Below, piece after piece: positions 54,164 through 63,864 of a stretch of 64,000 nt of DNA. Each line of letters opens with the position of its first letter. Positions within the stretch are counted from its first letter, which is position 1. The stretch covers positions 372,001-436,000 of the forward strand of contig NHNW01000046.1 in NCBI GenBank assembly GCA_002786025.1. The letters are read 5' to 3'. Origin of the DNA: Zasmidium citrigriseum. Lineage: Eukaryota > Ascomycota > Dothideomycetes > Mycosphaerellales > Mycosphaerellaceae. A program made the position numbers and the translations under genes. Under the pieces are notes generated by a model. It had not been told where the DNA came from. It worked only from the letters and a program-made list of their open reading frames with translations, and searched no databases.

Positions 54164-56019
54164 ACGAACGATTCTGCGTATATCTTCAGCAATGAAACGA
54201 CATTTCCTGCTTGCTCCTCACCTCAGTCCATCTCAATCGACGTCACCGCGTTCAGTAAGTTGACTGTATCTTGCAGTTCTGATTCGACAATTTGTTGCAC
54301 TTGCCACTTTCCAAGCTACAGAACACAGATCCTGCTTCAGCCGTACTGGATGATCGAATCAGGAAACCTGCCTGCTTGACCGCACAATCACGATCTTTGA
54401 TACCGACAGTCCTATCACCAACACGCTGGACACGACATACTAATGAACAAGTCGGAATACCCGCTCGACCAGACTGGGTAATCGCTCAGGTACACCCGTC
54501 GTTCCGATCTCTGGGAAAGCATTCGTCAATGGCCTGCTCGTCAGTCGGCTAGCCACGTCGCATCCAACGAATGACACCCCAGCATGTCGAGGCAGCTAGA
54601 CGAGAGCACGCCATCCAGTCATCACCTTGATCAGCCTGGTCTCCGCAGCTCCAGCAACGTGGGTACCACGCGGGCTGGTGAAGGAATGGGTTGGTCTTCG
54701 CCTTGCCATTGGAGATCGTCGGCCATGAGGAAGTGGTTTGGATATACACCCGGCGCCTGCTCATGTCGAAAAAGTAGGCAGCGGTTGTTGATGCATTGCC
54801 GAATTCGGCCTGCCAGGCGCTGCCGACAGGTCGCTTTGGGTGCGGAGTGCAGCATGTACTACGTGTGAGATGCAGCTCAGTGGTCGCCTGCTCGCTACAT
54901 ATAGCGCCCACAGTTCTCCCTCTTCGGTCCAGCGTCTCGCTCAAGGACGCTGTTCCCGATGACGCGCGCCTAGCAGTCGCCTTCTTGCTTCTTGCACCTG
55001 ACTTTGGTTGTATGCAGGCTGGCTGTGGTATACTCATTGACGCCGGCCGCGGTTTGATCGGACGGGGAGCGCTTTGGGGAGAGGCAGGCAGCGCTTGCCG
55101 GGCAGCATAAAGTGTCGACGGTTTGCCGTGCCACATGCCCCTCGCTCACATTCATCACGATTTTGCCTTTCGCCTAGCCGTCTCTTGCATTGCAAGGTTT
55201 ACCAAGAGACCCAGTCCCGGGCAGCAGGGAAACGTCAATTGTTCTGATTCGGTCGCTTATCCTACTTTTCCAACTGCCCGCGATACAATTGGACCATTTT
55301 CACTCCTTCCCGACCCAACACGCCGGTCGCGGCTTCTCTCCACGATCGACAGCCAACTCGAACTCCACGCGAGCAACCAACATCACCTTTCGCCGTCACC
55401 GAACAACGCCTCTACGCACTTGTCTGGCACAGCTGAACGTGAGGCCTCTTTCGACCATCACCAACTCGACCAGCGGCCCAGCCGGACCAATAGCGACGTG
55501 GGCGGCTACGAGAGCCTTGAAACGGCTTCCAGGATCTAAGCGCCCACCTCCTCTCCCGCGAATCATCATCACCACAGATCCGTCGCCTCTGCGGCACGTT
55601 TGATCGTCTCTGACTAAACTCGGACCCAAGGGGCAGGATCACTCTCCCATTGGGCGCTTCGGTACGCTGCGTGCATGCAACCAGCGTCACCTCCAGGCAA
55701 AACCGCACAACACTCTGCTTTTACGCGCCCGCCCCCGAAATAGCTGGCAGAGCGCTTCTGCGCAGCTCGACTTGTTGCATGTACGCTCGCCGACCAGCAA
55801 CACTGTGCGCTGAGGCACCGCCGGCCAACATTCCTCCCAGGTAAGCATTGCCATTTCGTTTAAACAATCCCAAAAGCCTGCGCTCTGCAGCCTCTCCCCT
55901 CCCGCTGCTCCTCACCGGTGTGTGCTTACTGTAGCACCAGGCCTGGGGTCTCGTCGTCGCCGATTCATTCATTTGATTCTTCGGTCACTCGCTCCCGCAA
56001 ACGACGACGACTCGCAACC
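54164..56019. other. Long intergenic region and probable leader
   Basis: 1.86 kb between IRE1 and the gene at 56020. A minus-strand frame at 54549-55136 (195 codons) and plus-strand frames at 55123-55539 and 55190-55603 have Arg/Ser/Pro-biased composition and no motif. From about 55150 the plus strand is C-rich and reads like the long 5' leader of the downstream gene. Confidence 0.45.
55841..55934 (+). other. Probable 5'-leader intron
   Basis: CCCAG followed by GTAAGC at 55841 and a CTTACTGTAG acceptor ending 55934, 94 bp, lie just upstream of the ATG at 56020. Splicing here would remove the in-frame upstream codons that otherwise extend the reading frame. Confidence 0.4.
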
Positions 56020-56976
56020 ATGGCTTCTGCTACTGCCACTGCCACCATGGCCGCCGCTGGCTTCGACAAGAGGGCCAGCACCGCTTCGTCATCGCTGCAA
56101 ACACCAGGATCCGGGACCTTTCCATCAGAGCTGCTGAGCCCCATGGCAGCTTCGCCCGGTTTCAGCAAGAGGGAAGATGCCTTGAAGACGCCCATCACCC
56201 CTCCCTCTGCCTACCTGGACTTCCTCAAGAACTTCTCGCCAGTGGTTCAGAGCCCAGTATCGACAGGCACCAGTGCCCGCTTCAGCTTCCACGAAAGCAG
56301 CTTCGACAAGTCCTCGGATAAGGCCTCTGAACTATCCGGACCCAAGTCTGCATCGATCAGTCCCCCTACCTCGCAACCCGCATCACAACCACCACTATCC
56401 CGCAACACATCCTACGACTCCAACAAGTCAACAGCCACCGAGAAGAGCGATGCCTCGACGGAGAGCATCGAACGATCGAAACCGCAATCCCCACGCATCA
56501 TTATCCCACCATCTCAATTCGCCAAACCCGCGGCTCCCAGATCAGCACGGGGGACCCCTCGACGGCTGCACATCCCCCAGTCGCCAGCCTTCTCGCCCGC
56601 TCTGAGCTCAGCACTTTCCACCCACTCAGTCCCGTCGCCTTATTCGTCAACACCCATCAGCGCCGCACCATGGAGCGCATCATTCTCACCTCGCGACTAC
56701 ACCAATGCCGACGCCAATGCCAACGGTCCACCCGGCAAGGTTCATGTACGACAGGTCGTCACGAGGACGGTGACCTACTGTCGGACACCTCTAGATCCCG
56801 CACCGAAGGGCAAGAGGAGAAAGATCGAAGTGGAGGAGGCAGAGGAGGTCAGTACCAACGGCTCGGCGTCGAAGGCGTCGTCCGTGGAACCCTCTGAACG
56901 ACCGATCAAACAAGAGCGGATCGAGAAGATCGATGAGGAGGGGTCGACCACTGGGTCGATGAAGGAGGACGTATAA
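56020..56976 (+). CDS. Disordered Ser/Pro-rich protein, conserved KTPITPPSAYLDFLK motif
   Basis: Intronless, 318 aa from the ATG at 56020 (an alternative ATG lies at 56047). Almost wholly low-complexity Ser/Pro/Thr-rich, with a conserved short motif ALKTPITPPSAYLDFLKNFSP near residue 70 that recurs in a family of ascomycete proteins of unknown function (sometimes mis-named as glucosidases). A second ordered patch near the end, VHVRQVVTRTVTYCRTPLDP, precedes a basic PKGKRRKIEVEEAEE nuclear-type signal. Many SP/TP sites suggest kinase control. A regulatory or nuclear role is inference; there is no enzymatic domain. Confidence 0.75.
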   Translation: MASATATATMAAAGFDKRASTASSSLQTPGSGTFPSELLSPMAASPGFSKREDALKTPITPPSAYLDFLKNFSPVVQSPVSTGTSARFSFHESSFDKSSDKASELSGPKSASISPPTSQPASQPPLSRNTSYDSNKSTATEKSDASTESIERSKPQSPRIIIPPSQFAKPAAPRSARGTPRRLHIPQSPAFSPALSSALSTHSVPSPYSSTPISAAPWSASFSPRDYTNADANANGPPGKVHVRQVVTRTVTYCRTPLDPAPKGKRRKIEVEEAEEVSTNGSASKASSVEPSERPIKQERIEKIDEEGSTTGSMKEDV

Positions 56977-57677
56977 TCCATTACCGTCACCTTACCTGCC
57001 CCAAATCACTTCAACGGCCACCACGCAACCTCCGCAACCAACGACTACAGCGACAGCCCCACCCGCAATCGCGGCTGCTCACATACCACCGACATCTCGT
57101 CAACCTTCTACTTTTGTTTCCTGTTTGTTGTTCAAACTGACGAACTTATGATGGATACCACTCTGTTGTGTTGAATCTCAGCGAGAGAGCACGAAAGCAA
57201 GAAAGCTTTTGTTTGGCATTTCACCACCTTTCGAGAAAGCCTGGCGCTAAGAGAGGCGTAAAGACTATGGAGTTGTTCTATTGGGAATCGAAAGGAATGG
57301 ATTGGGATATTACCGATGACCGTCTAATTGGAAAGACGGTCTTGATTTTTGCTTTCTTACTTTTGTTCAGAGGAGGGATGCATGTGAAGGAGAGGAAGCA
57401 TTGCCAGCATCATAGTGGGGTAGAGGGAGGAGATAGGGAAGAGAATCATATTCATATTACACCTCAATCCCTTCTTCCTTTCATTTATCGATCTCCTCTC
57501 CAACGCATCTTTCTCCGTTTGCTTTGCCCCCTCGCTGATCGTCACACCACGCTCGATCGATCATGCAACCCTCCCGCCATCCACTCACTCACCCCCTCAA
57601 ATCAAGCAAGCAAAAGACTCAAAGAAGGCCAGCACACCCTGCCCCTTCCCGTTCGCTACTTCCTCCTCTCTTACCCC
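56977..57677. other. Intergenic region
   Basis: 701 bp downstream of the disordered protein. The frame of the next small gene is open from about 57168, but that part (WESKGMDWDITDD onwards) lacks a good codon pattern. I treat it as leader. Confidence 0.35.
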
Positions 57678-57959
57678 ATGCTCCCAATCTCCCTCCTTAT
57701 CGCCCTCCCCTCCTCAGTCCTCGCCGAAATCCAGCGTCAAATCGACGACTACGGCGGGACCCACGGTTTAAAACGCTCCGTAGATAGGGCGATACCAGAT
57801 GAGGACAGAATTTGTATCCTGAAGGCTGTTGTGGACGCTGTGGCGGGAAATGGGCCGCGGGAGAGAGAAGGGTGGAGGGCGTTTGTGGTTTGTGATCCGT
57901 GGGGAACGGGAACGGGGATGGAGGGTGGCTTTGTGGATGAGGAGGGGGAGGATGAGTAG
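57678..57959 (+). CDS. Small hypothetical protein
   Basis: 93 aa from the ATG at 57678; the frame stays open upstream to 57168, so up to 263 aa is possible. The chosen start gives MLPISLLIALPSSVLAEIQRQIDDYGG, with a mildly hydrophobic N-terminus, then a helical charged region and an acidic tail. Codon thirds change sharply from C-rich to G-rich within the gene, as in lumazine synthase and the PAR32-like gene, which supports real coding. No family recognised. Confidence 0.42.
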   Translation: MLPISLLIALPSSVLAEIQRQIDDYGGTHGLKRSVDRAIPDEDRICILKAVVDAVAGNGPREREGWRAFVVCDPWGTGTGMEGGFVDEEGEDE

Positions 57960-58216
57960 TGTTGTGAGTTGGGTGTTAATGCTTCGTCTTGAAAGTGTAG
58001 GACACGGCTCATGGGAGAGAATAACTGTTTGTGTTTGCTGTTCATTTGGACTGCAGGAATAGTGAGGCTGTGTCGTTTGCTTCCTGCCCGGTGACATATC
58101 TCCTAGAGCAAGCACAAACAGTAAACTCAGAGTATTGTACCTCATAGCTCTTTTCCAAGAGAACTCGCTGCTCTCTTCACGCGAGGAACGTTCCACAGGA
58201 GACAAGTACGTCGATA

Positions 58217-58639
58217 ATGCCGCTGAGCTTCAATGTCCAACTCCCACCTCACGTCCTTCAACATCTCCTGGACCGCATCGATCTCTACGATAACTTGCAG
58301 CAATTCCTATACTTCAACCACAACAGTGAGCCGTGGGGAATTCTGGGACCGGTCGCGGCTGCGGTGAATGCAAATCCAGCTGGTCAACAACAAGATGGGG
58401 GAAATCAGGATGCGGCTGTAGAGCCAGCTGGTGAGGAGGCGGCCGTTGCTCCGGCTGCACAACAGAATGCAGGAGGTGGAGGAAGTGCTCAGAATGGTGG
58501 ACATCAGATGCACATCCATCATCACTTCATCCATCGTGGGTTGCCTCAGCCCGGGTATGGATGGCATCATTTAGGGGGTGGTGAATTCGTTGGGCCTTTC
58601 ATTCAGGGGTTCGCGTGGGATCAGGCTGGTCTTTTCTAG
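58217..58639 (+). CDS. Hypothetical His/Gln-rich protein
   Basis: Intronless, 140 aa. A helical N-terminus (PPHVLQHLLDRIDLYDNLQQFLYF) is followed by an Ala/Gln/Gly-rich low-complexity middle and a His-rich segment (HQMHIHHHFIHRG) near residue 100. The His cluster could bind metal, but this is speculative. The last 30 residues are Gly/aromatic-rich. No homologue or signal peptide recognised. Confidence 0.45.
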   Translation: MPLSFNVQLPPHVLQHLLDRIDLYDNLQQFLYFNHNSEPWGILGPVAAAVNANPAGQQQDGGNQDAAVEPAGEEAAVAPAAQQNAGGGGSAQNGGHQMHIHHHFIHRGLPQPGYGWHHLGGGEFVGPFIQGFAWDQAGLF

Positions 58640-58902
58640 GGATCACTGTGGGGAGCGCGAGGTTCAACGGAGAAAAATGTTGTTGTGACGAGAAAGGCTC
58701 CGAAAAGAGAAGCTTTGGTTCGCAGGACGTGGGTCATAAGAGGAATGATTCGTGGAAAGACCAGAAATTTCTGGTAGGAGCAGATTGGCAGCTGCCTTGC
58801 TTGATTTGTTCCAGTCTGTCACAGTTATTAGTTTAAAGCTTGACATATCTGTTGTTGTGCATTGTGAATCACGTTTGATCATCGACGTGAGTGTCCAAGA
58901 AG

Positions 58903-59619
58903 ATGATGCCGACTCAGAGACCTCAGAAGCCTGCAAACCAGAATTCCACGTCAGCTTTCGCGAGAGTCGTTGAAATTACAGAGCTTCTGGAATTAGTCTT
59001 ACTCAATATCGACAACAAGACTCTTCTGCTCAGCCAACGTGTGAGCAGGGGATGGAAGCATGTGATCGCGGGATCCATCCAGCTGCAAGAGAAGCTCTTC
59101 TTTCGACAACCGCGGGAGAACCCTGAGGAGGACGAACGTGATCCCGAATCCGGTATGAATCCTTTGCTGCCTTGGAGTCACTATGACGACTGGGAGAAAA
59201 GGGGAAAGAAGACCACGGCCGACATGTTGGGGTTTTACCTCGACTACCGCCGACTGCCGAATCTCGAAGGCGATCGTGGGTCGCGTAAGGTCTGGAAGTT
59301 AACTTTCGCTGTGGTGGATCCAAAAAGACAAGACCCGCAGCGGTGGAATCGTGATCATGGGAGCTGGCGACTAATGCACCTTTTCCGAGACGGACACTTG
59401 ATCGAACGTCTTACGATGGACTATTTGAAGAACATTATTTGGGTAGATGCAAAGATGCCTCTACGGAAAGAGGGCCCCTTTACTTTGCGAGGTCCGGATA
59501 TCGTGATGGGTCAGATGTTTGAGAACGCCAGAGAGTCTGTGAAAGCTTGGTATTCGGAGGACTGGGAATGGAAGCAAAGACGGTCCAGGAGAAAAGATGT
59601 TGTTCGAAGGACTCGGTGA
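58903..59619 (+). CDS. F-box-like family protein, paralogue A
   Basis: Intronless, 238 aa from the ATG at 58903. Core motif ELLELVLLNIDNKTLLLSQRVSRGWKHVI is an F-box-like helical segment, followed by the family-diagnostic GSIQLQEKLFFRQP and NPLLPW. The remainder is a variable C-terminal region (GPFTLRGPDIVMGQMFENARESVKAW) ending in a basic tail. Paralogues B and C at 61660 and 62712 share the same order, so this is a local gene family. SCF adaptor function is plausible from the F-box-like part but unproven. Substrate unknown. Confidence 0.75.
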   Translation: MMPTQRPQKPANQNSTSAFARVVEITELLELVLLNIDNKTLLLSQRVSRGWKHVIAGSIQLQEKLFFRQPRENPEEDERDPESGMNPLLPWSHYDDWEKRGKKTTADMLGFYLDYRRLPNLEGDRGSRKVWKLTFAVVDPKRQDPQRWNRDHGSWRLMHLFRDGHLIERLTMDYLKNIIWVDAKMPLRKEGPFTLRGPDIVMGQMFENARESVKAWYSEDWEWKQRRSRRKDVVRRTR

Positions 59620-60254
59620 GCGGGATAGCGCATGTGGCGAGCCCGGAAGAGACGTTGTAGCTGCTTTATCGATTAGGTCGGTGGAAGAAGTGTTGCGAGG
59701 CTATTAAGGGATTCGTCGAGTACTCGAATGGTTCAATGAAAGGGAGCAAAGCAGGCCGCTCAAACGTATCGTGCAGTAGTTGAAGATTCAGACAGGTTGT
59801 CGCATTGTGTGTTGTCTAAGGAAGAAAGGAAAGTCAAGGCAGAAATCTACTAGTGCCCACGCAGAGGCGCACAGACCCCTTCTGAGTCATCCAAGTGCAG
59901 TTATGCCGTTCACTCCAATACGAAGGTCAATGCTCCATCGGTTGTAGACCACAAGAATTCGATTGAGGGACAGCATCATCTCTTTCGAGTACTTGCCTTA
60001 TCAGATCGGCAGACCAGAGACCCGTTTGCCGTCCTCGAAGCCGTCGACGACCCAAATGAGCTGGCGGATGAACGCATAAGTGCTGCAATATGGTCCATAA
60101 TGGATCGAAGATCCGGCTCCCTGTTGTCAGCCAGAACATTCAATTGGGGAATGTGTGCTTGGATCAAATGAGGAAGCTTCCAGACGGTCGTCGACTTCCT
60201 CCCTTCTTTAATACGTTCTTGCCGGTTCAATCGAAGCCGTATTGACTCGTGTCA
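59620..60254. other. Spacer between paralogue A and its decayed copy
   Basis: 635 bp. A minus-strand open stretch (59976-60230, 84 codons, no ATG start) may be chance or a fragment of an unrelated gene. Nothing recognised. Confidence 0.35.
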
Positions 60255-60401
60255 CGACATGAAGAGGGTCCTTTCACTCTGCATGGTGAGAATATTGTGA
60301 TGGGCGATTTGTTTGAGAACGTCAGAGAGTCTGTGAAGACTTGGAGACGAAAGTATTGGGGATCTGGAGAGAAGTCACTTTTCGAAGACTTCGATGAGTG
60401 A
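60255..60401 (+). pseudogene. 3' remnant of an F-box-like paralogue
   Basis: 48 codons and a stop read EEGPFTLHGENIVMGDLFENV then RESVKTWRRKYW, matching the C-terminal part of paralogue A (KEGPFTLRGPDIVMGQMFENA then RESVKAWYSEDW) in order and almost residue by residue, and also in DNA. Upstream in frame there is a stop codon (TGA at 60243) and no start, and the F-box-like N-terminal half is absent. This is therefore a truncated duplicate, not a working gene. Confidence 0.8.
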
Positions 60402-60770
60402 GCAGCTCCGACTTGAAAGAGCAGCGTCATTGCTTTGGCAGTCGCGCATACCCGACCACTTTCCTTCACTTGCTTCCTTCATCAAGTATTTGCAAGTATT
60501 CCGTTACCAGCCCCAGATTATATATCCATTGCTCTCTTCAGGAAATGCTGCCAGATTCTTCGCATGTACACTCCGAGGACTTGTAAGTCTAAGGGGCAGC
60601 CTGGCGGTTGGCTTCATTGGCTGCACGAAGACTCCGCGGCCCGCGGCCATCTACTCGAGCAAGAGACTGATATTGAAGGAATCGAAACTCATCTAAGCTG
60701 TGCCACAGTTGCTTGTGTCTGATGATCGTTTCTGGTTGATCTGCACCACATCACCTTTACGATCAACAGC
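60402..60770. other. Spacer after the pseudogene
   Basis: 369 bp. Short open frames (for example 60394-60696) without motifs. No gene called. Confidence 0.35.
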
Positions 60771-61265
60771 ATGGATCCCAGTCCGGCTTCCACAGCTCTG
60801 AGGCTGGTGACGGATACGGGTCAAATCATGGAAGATGCGAGCGACGTTGCAAATGCAATGCTGCAAGAGTCGACATCGAAAGCAGAGATACAGCTCGACC
60901 GCATTCAAAACCGTTTACAACTGTTTGCAGATGTCTGCGGATTGCTTGAGCAGCAGCTTGGATGCGAAAAGATTGTCTGCAGCCTCGACCCATCCTTCAG
61001 TACACAAGATGGAGTGGAGTCCTCACCCAAATGTTTCTGGTCCGCTCTTCGCGATGTCTTGCAGCTGTGGCATTCAAACATGGGAACCTGTCTCTCGAAC
61101 CTCAAAAGCGAGCAAAGCTTACGAAGGGCATGGCCAGGGAGATTGATCGCGGGACCTAGACTCATGGCCTTCAACGAAGAGATTGCGTTCGTCGATTTTA
61201 TCACTGGGACCCACCTTCAAGACGCTCATATGATCAGCGCTTTTCTGAACATGTTGAGTACCTGA
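60771..61265 (+). CDS. Hypothetical helical protein
   Basis: 164 aa from the ATG at 60771. Largely helical: STALRLVTDTGQIMEDASDVANAMLQESTSKAEIQLDRIQNRLQLF, then a Cys/Trp-bearing part (LWHSNMGTCLSNLK), ending FLNMLST. The first 60 residues resemble the helical heads of fungal STAND or heterokaryon-incompatibility proteins, but too loosely to assign. A further frame follows (61314 onwards); a GTACCT donor at 61258 could splice to it with a poor GAG acceptor, so the true 3' end is uncertain. It sits between F-box paralogues but is not of that family. Confidence 0.5.
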   Translation: MDPSPASTALRLVTDTGQIMEDASDVANAMLQESTSKAEIQLDRIQNRLQLFADVCGLLEQQLGCEKIVCSLDPSFSTQDGVESSPKCFWSALRDVLQLWHSNMGTCLSNLKSEQSLRRAWPGRLIAGPRLMAFNEEIAFVDFITGTHLQDAHMISAFLNMLST

Positions 61266-61659
61266 GATGTATCACATACACTGATGTACGGAGACTGACA
61301 TCCAATGAGACAGCAATATCTGGGGGCATCCGCTCCAGGGAAAGGTGACCATCACGCTCTGCTGGCCTTTCTGTGTGGAGATCTAAGATGGAAAGCAGCC
61401 ACGGTGCATGAACGTATCATCCGTAGACGAAGGGAACACAGACTACCTGCTAGCTGGTCACGGAGTCATATGCTCATCGTTGAGACTGCCAACGAATGCA
61501 TCCAGTCGGTAGAGAGCATTGACAGCCATGCTTCTTAATCGAACACGACCTTTTCCTCACGAAGGGGTGCTCCGGAGCAAACGAGGAAGCCTCAAGATGA
61601 TGGACATTACTTCCGTTTGTGAAACGTTCTTGCTCGGTGGACATTGAATTGAAGTTGTA
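61266..61659. other. Spacer before F-box paralogue B
   Basis: 394 bp. The frame 61305-61538 (77 codons) is protein-like and may be a downstream exon of the preceding gene; I could not fit it with a good splice. Otherwise promoter of paralogue B. Confidence 0.35.
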
Positions 61660-62454
61660 ATGACGACCGTCATTGCTGCCAACAAAGAGTCAAAGACTTG
61701 GTCATCTGTATTCTCTCAAAGCTTCTATCATTCCACACTGCAGCAAGTCATGTCGGCCTGCAAGAACTTCATCAACATATTCGAATTACTCGAAGCCGCT
61801 CTCTGCCACGTCGACGCGAAGACCGTACTATTGAGCCTGCGTGTCAGCACCCGCTTTCGAGACACCATCATTGGCTCGACACTTCTCCAAGAAAAGCTCT
61901 TCTTTCGCCAACCACCCGCCGATCCCGACGAAGACCAGCGCGATTCCAAGACTAGTAGAAACCCTCTCCTGCCGTGGAGAAGCAATGGCGTCTGTCCCAG
62001 TATATCGACATTCATGGGCTTCTACCTCACCTTCGGCCTCTTACCACATCAGAACGACACGACTTGGCGCGTCGGCCTGGTAGTCACAGAAGAGCCAACA
62101 TCATGGAATGGCAACGAGAGTTGGCGGCGGATGTTCTTGTTTCGGCAAGGCCATTCCGTATACCGGAATTCGAGGATATGGAATGAAATGCCCAGGCTGG
62201 GAGAGCTTTTTGAACGTAGGAGGAAGGCGATGAGACTTCGAGAACTTGAGGATGAGGAGGCTGAGAAGGAGTTTCCTCATATTCGGATGACACCGTGGTC
62301 TCAAAAGGCGCTCGATACCTTGAAGGAGCTTAAGAATCAGAGGAACATCGAGAGTCAGAGAGAGAAGAACGAAGAAAAGGTCGTGGATAGGGGCTGTTGC
62401 GCATGGACTGGCCAGTTGATGGGCTGTTTCCTCTCGATGTTCACTCGGAAATGA
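61660..62454 (+). CDS. F-box-like family protein, paralogue B
   Basis: Intronless, 264 aa from the ATG at 61660 (ATG at 61750 is an alternative start that would drop 30 residues). ELLEAALCHVDAKTVLLSLRVSTRFRDTI, GSTLLQEKLFFRQP and NPLLPW align with paralogues A and C. The C-terminal half differs: a Glu/Arg-rich helix (RRRKAMRLRELEDEEAEKEF) then a KELKNQRNIESQREKNEEK coiled stretch and a Cys-bearing end (GCCAWTG). The N-terminal part is therefore the shared module, and the C-terminal part looks free to vary, as expected of substrate-binding ends. Confidence 0.75.
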   Translation: MTTVIAANKESKTWSSVFSQSFYHSTLQQVMSACKNFINIFELLEAALCHVDAKTVLLSLRVSTRFRDTIIGSTLLQEKLFFRQPPADPDEDQRDSKTSRNPLLPWRSNGVCPSISTFMGFYLTFGLLPHQNDTTWRVGLVVTEEPTSWNGNESWRRMFLFRQGHSVYRNSRIWNEMPRLGELFERRRKAMRLRELEDEEAEKEFPHIRMTPWSQKALDTLKELKNQRNIESQREKNEEKVVDRGCCAWTGQLMGCFLSMFTRK

Positions 62455-62711
62455 AAGGCACCGGTGACTGCTTGGGATTGCGGACTTTTGAAATGTGTTT
62501 GAACTGCTCCAGATATCAATCTTTCGTTGGTGCTGAATGGATATTGAAAAATGGGCTGGATCACATACCTTCTTTGCTTGTGTCGTCGCTCCTCCCCGTT
62601 TGCTAGCGCGAAGCTTAAGCGAGAAGCATGTGAGGCAGGAAGCAATCACCGTGGAAGTCGCACTTTGCCCAACATCGACCAAGCGACATCACAACAGATC
62701 CTCAACGCACC

Positions 62712-63404
62712 ATGGCACCACTGCACCGCACATTCACCATGTCGGTCGCTGAAAGCGTCCTCAACCTTCCAGAGCTCTTGGAGGCCATTCTCCTTCGCAC
62801 CGACTCGAGGACCGTGCTGCTAAGCCAACGTGTCAGCAAGCAGTTCAAAGCAACCATTGACGGCTCGATCAAGATTCAAGAGAAGCTTTATTTTCGGAGA
62901 CCACGTGCGAATCCTGAGAAGACTTGCCAGGCCTCTGCCGTGGAGAGGAATGCTCTTCTTCCTGTGGTGTCAGTCACAGTCGACCACAAACGCCTACGAG
63001 AAATCTTATGGGTGTACGCAAGGTTTGAGAAAATCTTTGGCTTTTTCGTGGAGGTCGAACAAGATGCGCGTCTCTGCGAAGGTCCTGATGGTGAGGCCAG
63101 TTGGAGGCTCACAGTCGACTTAGTAGGTGCCCACAAGAGGAGCTGGGGATGCACAAAGGAACAAAACTGGCGAAGGATGCATGTTCTTCCCGACGGATAT
63201 CATGTCGAATGCTTCTCGACCAAGTGGTGGGGATACGATAGTGTATCGAACAGCACACGGGGTCTACTTGGCACTGTCGACGTGCGGAGCGAACGAGGCG
63301 AGGCCCGCACGATGACCATGGGCGACCTGCTCGACGAGGCTGTTGCCGTTCTTCGGGAACACCTCGTGCGGCAAGGGAGGGCGCACAACATTCGCCTTCT
63401 ATAG
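62712..63404 (+). CDS. F-box-like family protein, paralogue C
   Basis: Intronless, 230 aa. LPELLEAILLRTDSRTVLLSQRVSKQFKATI is the F-box-like part, followed by GSIKIQEKLYFRRP and NALLPV, parallel to A and B. The C-terminal region is distinct (DARLCEGPDGEASWRLTVDL, NWRRMHVLPDGYHVECF) and ends in an alpha-helical TMGDLLDEAVAVLREHL. Together with A and B it makes a tandem family in the same direction. The near-identical RVS start helix suggests recent local duplication. Confidence 0.78.
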   Translation: MAPLHRTFTMSVAESVLNLPELLEAILLRTDSRTVLLSQRVSKQFKATIDGSIKIQEKLYFRRPRANPEKTCQASAVERNALLPVVSVTVDHKRLREILWVYARFEKIFGFFVEVEQDARLCEGPDGEASWRLTVDLVGAHKRSWGCTKEQNWRRMHVLPDGYHVECFSTKWWGYDSVSNSTRGLLGTVDVRSERGEARTMTMGDLLDEAVAVLREHLVRQGRAHNIRLL

Positions 63405-63864
63405 ACTGCAGTCGAGAACGCGGGAAATCTTGGGCCGACTTTACAAGTCCCAAAGAGAGCCTGGCCAGGAGATCGAACTCATTGATGTTGGGTGGAGGTG
63501 GAGTAGTGAAAGGACATGGGAGGTTCTCGACCTCATCTGTGGTCTCGTGATTGGGCTTTGCTGTTCAAACCACTGTATGGGACTTGCCACGATGAATGCC
63601 CACCCTGCAATGGTCGTCAACTCGAAGGGCTGCTTGGTCGGGCCGTCTAGTTAGGACACAACAGCATTCTGCTTCAACGAGCGCCATATACTGCAGTCAT
63701 CAACGCCATATTTCGGACCAGCATGCCAATCGACACGATACAGTCCACAATGACAATTCTCCTGCGGGTAGTTGCTGTCGTGGTCGTGAGATGTTATGGG
63801 CGTCGCAATTGTTACCGACCAGCCGTGCGAGGCGTTCTCGCGTAGGACCATCGCAGGTCCAGAT
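63405..63864. other. Intergenic region at the right end
   Basis: 460 bp. A plus-strand frame overlapping the end of paralogue C runs on to about 63654 with fairly protein-like residues (REILGRLYKSQREPGQE) but no ATG of its own. It could be a decayed gene piece. No gene called. Confidence 0.35.

Noticed and set aside
54549..55136. 195-codon minus-strand frame with ATG
   Set aside because: Arg/Ser/Pro/Ala-biased, no helix or domain pattern, and lies in a leader-like interval. Could be revived only by transcript evidence.
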